Shown here in pieces: positions 56,368 to 64,000 of a stretch of DNA of 64,000 bases. The first letter of the stretch is position 1; each line of letters opens with the position of its first letter. Both the position numbers and the translations under genes were made by a program. The DNA is taken from contig JAFZPM010000041.1 of the NCBI GenBank assembly GCA_017550335.1, positions 39,245 through 103,244 of the forward strand, written 5' to 3'. The notes below the pieces were generated by a model. That model saw nothing but the letters and a program-made list of their open reading frames with translations. It did not search any database and was not told the origin of the DNA. The DNA is from Paludibacteraceae bacterium. GTDB taxonomy: Bacteria; Bacteroidota; Bacteroidia; Bacteroidales; Paludibacteraceae.

Positions 56368-56427
56368 TTTTTTTGTGTTTGATTCCGAGAAACTTATGCA
56401 TCCTCGGAAATAAAATGTCCTTTTCGA

Positions 56428-56458
56428 TTTGCGCATTTGGCGGAATTTCTTAATTTTG
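56428..56458 (+). promoter_or_regulatory. Promoter of the 56537 gene
   Basis: TTTG at 56428-56431, exactly 19 nt, then TAATTTTG at 56451-56458. The leader is about 70 nt. Confidence 0.7.
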
Positions 56459-56536
56459 TATAGAGGGAATGAATCACTAATGGTGTCTTCTCTGAAAAGT
56501 CGGATTGAATATTAGTAATAAAATAATAAGATCACC

Positions 56537-57547
56537 ATGAAGAGAAATTTTGTGTTTATATTATCGATGGCTATCGCTGGATGCTTGTCCAGCTGTGGCG
56601 ATGGGGGAGGTTCAGTTCTGCCGAACGGTGGTTCATGCACGAATGAGCCTGTGATGGAAAGTATGTTGTGCGAATATGTCCCTGATGGTCAGACAGCTGT
56701 CATCTATGGTAGGAATCTGAAAAATTGTGAGATCATGTTCCCTGGCGCTGATTTCCCGGCTAAGATCGTGGAGTCTTCCAATGATAAGATTTCCGTGGTC
56801 GTTCCGGAGGGCTCAGAGGACGGACAACTGAAAATCAAATGTGGGGATAAGGTAATCCTTTCCAAGTTCTTTTTCCGTGATAACCGAAACATTATCGTGA
56901 ACTTCGATTACAGACTTGCGACATGGGGCGGTTATAATCCTATCGACGAAAATGGTGAATTGATCACCGGTACATTGGAGATGGGTACGGAAATCTCTCC
57001 TTTCGTGAATGGCGCCAAGTTGCCTCAGCCTTGTAGCGGTAACTATGGTTTGCTCTATGGCAAGTACGATCATCCTTGGATGATGAACCAATGTATGTAC
57101 ATCCAGTATGTGGCTAACCCGCAGGAGGGTGGCCGCGGTCCTATCTCTGTCGCGACGAAGGCTTTCGAGTCTTACGACTTGAGCTCTTTGGCCCTCAAGT
57201 TTGAGGTGTATGTGCCTAAAGAGGTGGCTTATAAGGGTATTAAGACTGAGATATTCTTCGGTCCTATCGATTCTCCAGACAAGCATGGTCGTGAGGTTTC
57301 TCCAATCTGCTTCTGGGAGCCTTACAAGAATTGCTCGGACGGTTTCTATACGGACTCATGGACTACCATCACGATTCCTTTGACTGAGTTCTGGCATGGC
57401 GTAAAGAGCGACACGGATCCGTTTGAAGGCAACTTCGACTTGAAGAAGGCTACGAACTTGAGCTTCCTTCAGTTCGGACAACCGGAGGGCGAACCTCAGA
57501 TTATGATGTGCGTGGATAACTTCCGTGTGGTTCCTATTATCCATTGA
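56537..57547 (+). CDS. Glycan-binding surface lipoprotein (SGBP-B-like)
   Basis: This 336-aa lipoprotein has leader MKRNFVFILSMAIAGCLSSC with two possible lipid-bearing Cys: Cys16 (IAGC, best match) or Cys20 (LSSC), then GDGGGS. An IPT/TIG-like Ig domain covers about 35-115 (AVIYGRNLKNCEIMF, DKISVVVPEGSEDG). A jelly-roll ligand-binding domain follows (NIIVNFDYRLATWGGYNP, LALKFEVYVPKEV, FYTDSWTTITIPLTEFW, IMMCVDNFRVVPI). This layout is that of Bacteroidota surface glycan-binding proteins. They usually sit in SusCD loci, yet no SusC/SusD or glycosidase is present here. The ligand is unknown. Confidence 0.75.
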   Translation: MKRNFVFILSMAIAGCLSSCGDGGGSVLPNGGSCTNEPVMESMLCEYVPDGQTAVIYGRNLKNCEIMFPGADFPAKIVESSNDKISVVVPEGSEDGQLKIKCGDKVILSKFFFRDNRNIIVNFDYRLATWGGYNPIDENGELITGTLEMGTEISPFVNGAKLPQPCSGNYGLLYGKYDHPWMMNQCMYIQYVANPQEGGRGPISVATKAFESYDLSSLALKFEVYVPKEVAYKGIKTEIFFGPIDSPDKHGREVSPICFWEPYKNCSDGFYTDSWTTITIPLTEFWHGVKSDTDPFEGNFDLKKATNLSFLQFGQPEGEPQIMMCVDNFRVVPIIH

Positions 57548-57570
57548 TTTATTGTCTCTGATATGATAAA

Positions 57571-57598
57571 GACTGGCGGTTTTCCGTCAGCCTTTTTT
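57571..57598 (+). terminator. Terminator after the 56537 gene
   Basis: A 7-bp stem (CTGGCGG/CCGTCAG, one G-U pair) with a TTTT loop, then CC and six T. Confidence 0.75.
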
Positions 57599-57621
57599 GT
57601 GCTTGGATGTATGTGCTTTCC

Positions 57622-58356
57622 CTACAAATCGCGGAAATGCTCCTCCGCCTCTTTGAGACTATCCAATTTCCCCACGTCTATCATCTTCAACTGGTTGTTC
57701 ACGTGACACCGGATCTCCGCCTTCCTTGCATTCTCTATGTAGAAATCCATGATGGGGAATTTGGCGGGGTAGTGCTCCATTAGTGTGAATATCCTAGGGG
57801 ATATCACATGTATGCCTGAAAACGCATATTTGCTGTTATGCTCTGGATTGAAGTCGCTGAAGGGGGATTTCACCTCTCCTGTTTTAAGGTTCTTCCATCC
57901 CCTCAGAAGGCTTTTCTCGTCGAAATAGAGGTAACGGGAGGTCTCCCTCTCCTTAACGAGCAGGGTGGCGTCGCATCCGCGCTCCTTGTGGGTCTCGTAC
58001 AAGCCCCTTAGGTCGGCGTCCGATAGGATGTCCACGTTATGCACGAGGAAGGGTTCTCCGTCGTCAAAGAAGTGCGCCGCCTTGCGGATGCCACCTCCTG
58101 TGTCGAGTAACATCTCCCGCTCGTCCGATATCTCTATCCTGATGCCGAAATTCTTCTTCTCCCGCAGGAACTCGATTATCTGGTCCGCATGATGGTGCAC
58201 ATTGATGATCTGCTCGTCGAATCCTTGCTCCGCGAGTCTTGTGACCACATGCTCCAGCAGTGTACGTCCACCGACAGGCACCAATGCCTTAGGCAACGTG
58301 TCGGTTATGGGTTTAAGCCGCGTGCCCAGGCCTGCGGCGAATATCATCGCTTTCAT
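57622..58356 (-). CDS. Sugar-1-phosphate nucleotidyltransferase (MurU-like)
   Basis: This 244-aa cytoplasmic NTP-transferase has the nucleotide-binding loop AAGLGTRLKPITDTLPKALV, the metal site NVDILSD and the substrate region DTGGGIRKA. It lacks the left-handed beta-helix of bifunctional GlmU. Size and motifs resemble MurU (N-acetylmuramate-1-phosphate uridylyltransferase) and related HddC-type enzymes, but no partner kinase is adjacent, so the sugar is uncertain. It is the last gene of a minus-strand run, 12 bp after the S41 protease. Confidence 0.88.
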   Translation of the reverse strand: MKAMIFAAGLGTRLKPITDTLPKALVPVGGRTLLEHVVTRLAEQGFDEQIINVHHHADQIIEFLREKKNFGIRIEISDEREMLLDTGGGIRKAAHFFDDGEPFLVHNVDILSDADLRGLYETHKERGCDATLLVKERETSRYLYFDEKSLLRGWKNLKTGEVKSPFSDFNPEHNSKYAFSGIHVISPRIFTLMEHYPAKFPIMDFYIENARKAEIRCHVNNQLKMIDVGKLDSLKEAEEHFRDL

Positions 58357-58368
58357 ACTTTCTACGCA

Positions 58369-60027
58369 TTATTTCTTTTCGTCTATCTCTCCCGACAAAA
58401 TCTTATTGTACCGTTCCGTGTCATTCAGCAGTTTGACGGCCTCGTTCTTGCATTCGTCGAATTTGAGGGATTCGACAATCGTACCCCTCTGGTAGTAATA
58501 GCGCTTTGCGATTTCTATGCTGATGGTCTTGATGATCTCTTTCTTGAAGAGGTTGAGGTCCGTGTCTATGTCGTGTTTCAGCTTAGCTTCCAGCGCATTG
58601 ATCTCCGCCTCCGCATACTTGGCGTAGCCTTCCTCCTTCAGAGACTCTTTCAGGGTGGAGAGGAACGTCTCAGAGAAGGATTCGTACGTGAAGTTCTTAC
58701 TCTTCACGAAGGCCCTGAACTCCTCGTATTCCTCATCCGTGTAGGTGAAATCCTTGAGAGGTGCGATGGTCGGATGTTTCTTCTGGTATTCCGTCACGTA
58801 ATCGAAGATGATGTCCTTCTCGTAGAGATAATACTCCGCGGTGGAGGATACGGTGTCGGCTGCGAACACGTCCGGGTTGATACCTCCGCCATCCCTGACT
58901 GTTCTGCCGTGGATGGTCTTGAATTCATGAGTGAGGCTATCCGGTATTCTTTGGGAATACTCCTTGCCGTTCTTCTTCGAGTAGTCGATGGCTTGGATGC
59001 AACGTCCGCTAGGGATGTAATACTTTGAGATGGTCACCTTGATGCTTCCTCCGTGAGGCAACTCCCTGGTGGTCTGCACCAGACCCTTTCCGAAGGATCG
59101 CTCGCCGATGATGACGGCGCGGTCCATGTCTTGCAGCGCACCTGCCACGATCTCCGCGGCGGAGGCGGAGTTACGGTTCACCAGCACGGCGATAGGCATA
59201 TCCTTGTCGATAGGGTCCCTCAACGCCTTGTAGGTCTTGTTCAGGTTCGGGTTCTTTCCCTTCGTGTAGACGACGGTCGATTTCCTGTCCACGAACAGGT
59301 TGATCATGTCGACCGCCTCGTCCAAAATGCCACCGGGGTTCTCCCTGACATCTATGATCAGTTTCTTGATCTTCTTATTATTCTTCAGGTCGAGGAAAGC
59401 CTCCTTGAATTGGTTCGCCGCCTTTTCCGTGAATCCATTGATGTAGATATAACCGATGCCCGGGGCGATCTCCGTGTAGAACGGGATGGCCGGTATGGCT
59501 ATTTTCTCCCTGTTGATCACGATCTTGGACTTCTTCCCATTGGTGTGTTTAACGGTCACTTCCACCTGGGTGTTCGTCTCACCCCGCAACTGTTCGCTGG
59601 CATTCGTCACATTGAGGCCCGCGGCGGACTTCCCGTCGATTTCCACGATGATGTCACCCGTCCGGATACCCGCACGCTGGGCAGGCATGCCCTCATACAC
59701 GTCCGTGATGAGGATTCCCTCCTTCCGTTGCGCGATCACGCAACCTACGCCCGCATACTCGCCTGTGGTCATCATCTTGAGCTTATCCATGTCATCTTGG
59801 GGAATGTAGTTGGTGTAAGGATCCAATGATGACAACATCTCATCGATGCCTTTCTTGATGGTTTTCTCAGGCACAATGGTGTCCACGTATAGTAGATCCA
59901 GCTCTTTGTAGACTGCGTTGAAGATATCCAGATGTTTCGCGATCTCCACATTCCTATTGGTGGTTCCGTCCGCCCAAATGCTTAAGGAGCAGCAGATGGC
60001 GAGGGTTGTGAGTATTGGATGTTTCAT
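58369..60027 (-). CDS. S41-family C-terminal processing peptidase
   Basis: This 552-aa exported serine protease starts MKHPILTTLAICCSLSIWA (signal peptide); an ATG two codons earlier (60033) is possible. The PDZ domain covers about 85-170 (YAGVGCVIAQRKEGILITDV, AGIRTGDIIVEIDGKSA). The protease core has the Ser-Lys dyad: Ser in NSASAAEIVAGALQD and Lys in SFGKGLVQTTRELP, with RENPGGILDEAV as the oxyanion region. A C-terminal helical domain of about 150 residues follows. The family trims C-termini of periplasmic proteins. It lies 11 bp after rarA. Confidence 0.93.
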   Translation of the reverse strand: MKHPILTTLAICCSLSIWADGTTNRNVEIAKHLDIFNAVYKELDLLYVDTIVPEKTIKKGIDEMLSSLDPYTNYIPQDDMDKLKMMTTGEYAGVGCVIAQRKEGILITDVYEGMPAQRAGIRTGDIIVEIDGKSAAGLNVTNASEQLRGETNTQVEVTVKHTNGKKSKIVINREKIAIPAIPFYTEIAPGIGYIYINGFTEKAANQFKEAFLDLKNNKKIKKLIIDVRENPGGILDEAVDMINLFVDRKSTVVYTKGKNPNLNKTYKALRDPIDKDMPIAVLVNRNSASAAEIVAGALQDMDRAVIIGERSFGKGLVQTTRELPHGGSIKVTISKYYIPSGRCIQAIDYSKKNGKEYSQRIPDSLTHEFKTIHGRTVRDGGGINPDVFAADTVSSTAEYYLYEKDIIFDYVTEYQKKHPTIAPLKDFTYTDEEYEEFRAFVKSKNFTYESFSETFLSTLKESLKEEGYAKYAEAEINALEAKLKHDIDTDLNLFKKEIIKTISIEIAKRYYYQRGTIVESLKFDECKNEAVKLLNDTERYNKILSGEIDEKK

Positions 60028-60038
60028 GATCATATGAG

Positions 60039-61325
60039 TTACATGTTGTTATAATTCTTTTTGTCGCCCCAGAGACGCTTCATGTTGTCCGCCAACCTGT
60101 TCTCCGCCGCATTGTCTTGCGGTGTCCAGAACTGGGTGCTGGATATCTTGCTCGGGAGAAACTCCTGTACGACGAAGTGTCCTTTGTAGTCGTGGGAATA
60201 TTTATACTCCTTCCCGTAGTCCAAATCCTTCATGAGCTTCGTGGGTGCGTTCCGTAAATGGAGCGGGACGGGTTGGTTCCCGTTCTGTCTGACGAACTCC
60301 AGCGCCTTGTCTATGGAGAGGTAGGCGGAGTTGCTCTTCGCACTGGTGGCGAGGTATATGGTGGTCTCCGCCAATACGATTCTGCCCTCAGGCCATCCGA
60401 TCTTATGGATGGTGTCGAAGCAGGCGTTGGCCAATAGGAGTGCGTTAGGGTTGGCGAGGCCTATATCCTCCGCTGCTGATATGACGAGTCTGCGTGCGAT
60501 GAACTTCGGGTCTTCCCCTCCGTCCACCATCCTGGCCAGCCAATAGATGGCGGCGTCTGGGTCGCTTCCTCGTATGGACTTGATGAAGGCGGAGACGATG
60601 TCGTAGTGCATCTCCCCGTTCTTGTCGTATGCGTTGGGGTTCTCCTGCAGGCGCTCCGTCACTTTGTCGTTGGTGAAGTGCACCTCCTCGTCATCCGGCT
60701 CCGCACTGACGACCAGATCGATGATGTTGAGCAGTTTCCTTGCGTCACCACCGGCGAACCGCAGCAGGGAATCCGTCTCGTCGAAGAAGATCTTCTTGCG
60801 TTTCAGTTCCTCGTCCTTCTCCACCACCCGGTGGGCCAGCGTGAGCAGGTCCTCGTCTGTTTGTGGCTTGAGCACATAGACTTGGCAACGGGAGAGTAAT
60901 GGGGTGATGACCTCGAACGAGGGGTTCTCCGTCGTGGCGCCTATGAGTGTGACGACGCCCTGTTCCACCGCCGCCAAGAGGGAGTCTTGCTGCGCCTTGG
61001 AGAAACGGTGTATCTCGTCGATGAAGAGGATAGGGGGCTCTGTGCTGAAAAAGCGTGAGTTCTTGGCTTTGTCTATCACGTCACGGACATCCTTGACGCC
61101 TGAACTGATGGCGCTCAGGGTGAAGAAGGCACGCTCCATCTGGTTGGCGATGATGCGGGCCAGCGTGGTCTTCCCCACACCGGGAGGTCCCCATAGGATG
61201 AACGAAGGAATATGTTTCAGCTCCATCATCCTACGAAGCACACCATTCTCGCCGACCAAATGTTTTTGGCCGACGTACTCGTCTAACGTCTTCGGACGCA
61301 TTCTTTCTGCCAATGGTTGTGCCAT
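60039..61325 (-). CDS. rarA: Replication-associated recombination protein A (RarA/MgsA)
   Basis: This 428-aa AAA+ ATPase acts at stalled replication forks and gaps, with homology to clamp loaders. Motifs are LAERMRPKTLDEYVGQKHLV, Walker A GPPGVGKTTLARIIAN, Walker B ILFIDEIHRFSKAQQD and sensor ATTENPSFEV. The tetramerisation C-terminal part has IRGSDPDAAIYWLARM and the conserved VPLHLRNAPTKLMKDLDYG. Length is normal. It is upstream of the S41 protease on the same strand; 127 bp separate it from lpxH. Confidence 0.96.
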   Translation of the reverse strand: MAQPLAERMRPKTLDEYVGQKHLVGENGVLRRMMELKHIPSFILWGPPGVGKTTLARIIANQMERAFFTLSAISSGVKDVRDVIDKAKNSRFFSTEPPILFIDEIHRFSKAQQDSLLAAVEQGVVTLIGATTENPSFEVITPLLSRCQVYVLKPQTDEDLLTLAHRVVEKDEELKRKKIFFDETDSLLRFAGGDARKLLNIIDLVVSAEPDDEEVHFTNDKVTERLQENPNAYDKNGEMHYDIVSAFIKSIRGSDPDAAIYWLARMVDGGEDPKFIARRLVISAAEDIGLANPNALLLANACFDTIHKIGWPEGRIVLAETTIYLATSAKSNSAYLSIDKALEFVRQNGNQPVPLHLRNAPTKLMKDLDYGKEYKYSHDYKGHFVVQEFLPSKISSTQFWTPQDNAAENRLADNMKRLWGDKKNYNNM

Positions 61326-61452
61326 GCTTCTTCTCCGTTGGTTTGTATTGCGAAATTAATAAAAAACAGTTCTCGTTTTTAACCTCCCGCCTGTCGTTCG
61401 TTCTTTATCTCTCGTTTTTTAGATTTATTAGGATAGTCTCTTCTCTCTGCGG

Positions 61453-62217
61453 TTATTTCGTCTCCTCGTACTCCTTCAACTCCAACTGTTCTCCATCCCA
61501 CACGGCATACGTGAAGTGGGTGATCCAGTCTCCTAGTATCACCACCTTCTTTCCTTGCCCGATATTCAGGTCTAGGGCGATGTGGCGGTGTCCGAAGACG
61601 TAGAAATCTATGTCGTGCGTCTCGCTGTACTTCTTGGCGAACTGCACAAGGTACTCCCTCTCCTCTCCCAAGTAGGATTCCGCCTCGTTCCCTCTCTTCT
61701 TTTTCCTGTTGAAGTGCGACCACGTTAGTCCGAAAGGCATGGTCAGGTCGGGATGGATCCATTTGTAGAGGAATTGGCAGAATTTGTTGCGGAAGAACCC
61801 TCTCATGAAGCGGAAGGAGAGGCTGGGGTCGCCCAACCCGTCGCCATGGGCAACGTAGAACTTCTTCCCGTCGAGGGTTAGTGTGGTCTCTTGGGTGTAT
61901 ATGGTGGCACCTATCTCCTGCTGGAAATAACCGAACATCCACACGTCGTGGTTGCCGGTGTAGAGGTAGACGGGTATGCCGTCGTCGATGAACTCCGCCA
62001 TCTTGCCTATGAAGCGGACGAAGCCTTTGGGCACGACGTATTTGTATTCGAACCAATAGTCGAACATGTCCCCCACGAAGTACAAGGCCTTGCAGGTCGG
62101 TTTGATGCTTTCCATCCACCTGACCAGCCTTTTCTCCGCCGTGAACCTATCCTCGTAGACCGTCAGCCCGAGGTGGGCGTCGGATGCGAAGTATATTTTT
62201 TTTTCAGATGTTTCCAT
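61453..62217 (-). CDS. lpxH: UDP-2,3-diacylglucosamine diphosphatase (LpxH type)
   Basis: This 254-aa metallophosphoesterase makes lipid X from UDP-2,3-diacylglucosamine in lipid A synthesis, at the inner face of the inner membrane. Metal ligands are FASDAHLG, VGDMFDYWFEY, TGNHDVW, AHGDGLG and FGHRHIALDL. The central helical cap (FMRGFFRNKFCQFLYKWIHP) fits the LpxH fold. It lies 6 bp after the DUF59 gene, in one operon with it. Confidence 0.92.
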   Translation of the reverse strand: METSEKKIYFASDAHLGLTVYEDRFTAEKRLVRWMESIKPTCKALYFVGDMFDYWFEYKYVVPKGFVRFIGKMAEFIDDGIPVYLYTGNHDVWMFGYFQQEIGATIYTQETTLTLDGKKFYVAHGDGLGDPSLSFRFMRGFFRNKFCQFLYKWIHPDLTMPFGLTWSHFNRKKKRGNEAESYLGEEREYLVQFAKKYSETHDIDFYVFGHRHIALDLNIGQGKKVVILGDWITHFTYAVWDGEQLELKEYEETK

Positions 62218-62223
62218 GCCTGT

Positions 62224-62538
62224 TTATAGATAACCCAGCTCCAGAAGTGCCTCCTCGGACATTCTGTCCTTGGTCCATTCGGGTTCGAACACGATGTTCA
62301 CATTGCATTGCTTCACTCCCTCTATGGCGTTGATTTTCATCTGAATGTCCTCCACGAGGAACTCTCCCGCCGGACAGCTAGGGGCGGTGAGCGTCATCTC
62401 GATATCCACCACGCCGTCCTCTTTCACGTCTATGTTGTAGATGAGTCCGAGGTCGTACACGTTCACCGGTATCTCCGGGTCGAACACGGTTTTCAGGGTG
62501 GAGACAATCTTTTCTTCCAATTCTAAGAATTCGTTCAT
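62224..62538 (-). CDS. DUF59/MIP18-family iron-sulfur assembly protein
   Basis: This 104-aa cytoplasmic protein of the DUF59 family (related to SufT and PaaD) helps mature Fe-S proteins. Motifs are VFDPEIPVNVYDLGLIYNID, MTLTAPSCPAGEFLVEDIQM with the conserved Cys, and VNIVFEPEWTKDRMSEEALL. Length is typical. It lies between cls (21 bp) and lpxH (6 bp). Confidence 0.92.
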   Translation of the reverse strand: MNEFLELEEKIVSTLKTVFDPEIPVNVYDLGLIYNIDVKEDGVVDIEMTLTAPSCPAGEFLVEDIQMKINAIEGVKQCNVNIVFEPEWTKDRMSEEALLELGYL

Positions 62539-62559
62539 TTGCTTTAAGTAATTAACTGT

Positions 62560-63978
62560 TTAGAGAAGCGGGCTGAATAGCCTAGCCAATGATTCTTTGA
62601 TCTTCTGGCTGAAGCGGCGTGTCGCCCACTCTTCTTTCTTGACTTCAACGGATGAGCGTAGGTCATCGTGGTATATGTCGATCATTTTCTGCGCTATCGA
62701 CGCATCATACATGATCGCGTTGAGCTCGAAATTCTGTTCGAAGCTGCGGAAATCCATGTTGGCGCTTCCGATGATGGCGATGTCGTCGGCCACCACGATC
62801 TTGCTGTGGATGAAGCCCGCCTGATATAGGTATACCTTTATGCCTGCCTTCAACATTTGGTCGAGGTAGGAGTAGGTGCTGTAGAGCGTCACCCTTGCGT
62901 CTGATTTCATCGGCAGGATGAGTCGTACGTCCACGCCACACAAGGCTGCGGTCTGCAGGGCGGTGATCAGACTCTCCGGAGGCAGGAAATATGGGGTCTC
63001 GATGTAGATGCGTTTCTTGGCTTCCATGAAGGCTTTGGCGAATATCTGCATCACGCTCTCCCACACCATGTCCGGTCCGCTGATGACGATCTGGGCCAAG
63101 CAGTCGCCCCGCTTCTCCTGAGCGGGATAGTAGTCCGTGTCCTCTATCAACTCCCTTTTCACGAAGAACCAGTCCATGAGGAAATTCTTCTGAAGTCCAA
63201 GCACCGCACTGCCTTCTATTCTGATGTGCGTGTCCCTCCAAGGACCCCAGCTCAACCCCTCCACGTAACGGTCCGCTATGTTGAAACCGCCCGTGTAGCC
63301 CACCTGTCCGTCTATGACGATGATTTTGCGGTGGTTCCTATAGTTCACTCGGCTGTTGATGTAAGGCAAACCTACCTCGAGGAAACTCTGCACCTCGATG
63401 CCCGCCTCACGCAACTCGTTGATTTTCTTCTTCTTCAATTGCCAACTGCCCACGTCGTCGATGATTACTCTCACCGCGACGCCCTCCTTCGCCTTCTCTT
63501 TCAGCACATCCATCACCTTCGAGCCTATCTTATCCGCCAGGAAAATGTAGTACTCCATGTGGATGTGGTGCTTGGCCGCGCGTAGGTCGGCTATGATGGA
63601 TTCATACAGTTGATCCGCCTTCGTGAAGATATCCACCTTGTTGTTCTCGTGGATGGGTGCGTCACTGTTCTTGTAGGCCAGTGTGGCTATGCTTCTCTGC
63701 GTGTCGGTCAGATTGAGCTTGGGGAGTTCCGTCAGATCGGACGTGTTGCTCTTCTTGTTGATGAGCAGGCTTCGTTTGGAGATCACATGCCTCTTCCTGA
63801 ACTTCCTACCTACAAGGATGTAGAAGAGGAATCCAATCACCGGCAGGAATATCAGGACCAGTATCCATGCGATGGACTTGACAGGGTTGCGGTTCTCCAC
63901 CAACATGAAGATGATGGTGGTGAATATCGTGTAGATGTAAACTACGAAAAGTATTATGTAGGCTATGTCCCAAATCAT
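62560..63978 (-). CDS. cls: Cardiolipin synthase (phospholipase D family)
   Basis: This 472-aa inner-membrane enzyme condenses two phosphatidylglycerols, or PG with another phospholipid, into cardiolipin. Two N-terminal transmembrane helices (about 5-28 and 35-55) precede two HKD motifs: NHRKIIVIDGQVGYTGG (first) and HSKIVVADDIAIIGSANMDF (second). The DLRSSVEVKKEEWATRRFSQ end is common to Cls. The length matches the family (about 470-490 aa). It is the first visible gene of the cls-DUF59-lpxH run; its promoter would be beyond the window edge. Confidence 0.95.
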   Translation of the reverse strand: MIWDIAYIILFVVYIYTIFTTIIFMLVENRNPVKSIAWILVLIFLPVIGFLFYILVGRKFRKRHVISKRSLLINKKSNTSDLTELPKLNLTDTQRSIATLAYKNSDAPIHENNKVDIFTKADQLYESIIADLRAAKHHIHMEYYIFLADKIGSKVMDVLKEKAKEGVAVRVIIDDVGSWQLKKKKINELREAGIEVQSFLEVGLPYINSRVNYRNHRKIIVIDGQVGYTGGFNIADRYVEGLSWGPWRDTHIRIEGSAVLGLQKNFLMDWFFVKRELIEDTDYYPAQEKRGDCLAQIVISGPDMVWESVMQIFAKAFMEAKKRIYIETPYFLPPESLITALQTAALCGVDVRLILPMKSDARVTLYSTYSYLDQMLKAGIKVYLYQAGFIHSKIVVADDIAIIGSANMDFRSFEQNFELNAIMYDASIAQKMIDIYHDDLRSSVEVKKEEWATRRFSQKIKESLARLFSPLL

Positions 63979-64000
63979 TTTTTCCCAATTCTTTTGTAAA

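Noticed and set aside
56383..56409. Terminator after the barrel gene (TTCCGAG/CTCGGAA hairpin)
   Set aside because: No T-run follows on either strand, so termination here is unsupported.

Overview
The window looks like chromosomal DNA of a Bacteroidales (Bacteroidota) bacterium. Supporting signs are four proteins ending in type IX secretion (T9SS) C-terminal domains, Bacteroidota-type promoters (TTTG, about 19-20 nt, TAnnTTTG), the long insert-bearing form of IspG, fused SecDF, a sigma-54 activator/LptE/TPR/SecG cluster, and lipoprotein/radical-SAM pairing as in Bacteroides. No rRNA, intact tRNA, integrase or transposase was seen. Both ends are cut in ordinary genes.

Layout. 1-3.1 kb: a secreted TPR protein converging on a LysM/NlpC-P60 endopeptidase. 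3.2-7.2 kb: two secreted fibre-like paralogues, followed by a 0.65-kb array of seven palindromes. 7.9-13.2 kb (minus): a secreted beta-helix carbohydrate-binding protein, a SUMF1-fold protein without the oxidase cysteines, and a small T9SS substrate coupled to it. 13.3-16.5 kb: a possibly broken small gene, a membrane endonuclease/phosphatase-fold protein and two rhomboid proteases. 16.7-19.2 kb: HU and argS. 19.4-22.7 kb: a T9SS type-B repeat protein and a Ser-rich small protein. 22.9-25.6 kb: valS. 25.8-28.3 kb: a clan-CD (legumain/caspase-fold) T9SS protease in one operon with a third fibre-like paralogue. 28.7-31.5 kb: metA (predicted acetyl-CoA type) overlapping a U32 peptidase gene. 31.55-34.1 kb: three tandem lipoproteins plus a radical SAM/SPASM enzyme. 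34.2-37.5 kb: ridA (minus) and a sigma-54 activator/lptE/TPR/secG operon. 37.7-42.7 kb: TPM and LemA proteins, then secDF. 42.75-45.3 kb: ispG and fabG. 45.6-56.4 kb: a giant (about 3266 aa) repeat-built surface protein with an outer-membrane barrel partner. 56.5-57.5 kb: a glycan-binding-type lipoprotein. 57.6-64 kb (minus): cardiolipin synthase, DUF59 protein, lpxH, rarA, an S41 protease and a sugar nucleotidyltransferase.

How the genes work together. Much of the window serves the cell envelope: export (SecDF, SecG), outer-membrane assembly (LptE, LpxH), phospholipid synthesis, wall hydrolysis and a large set of exported surface proteins. The best candidate for an unexplained system is the 31.55-34.1 kb operon. 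It has one clear promoter, three diverging copies of a small lipoprotein and one SPASM radical SAM enzyme that presumably acts on them or on something they carry. The reaction is not known to me. Second in interest are the palindrome array and the giant cysteine-patterned repeat protein.
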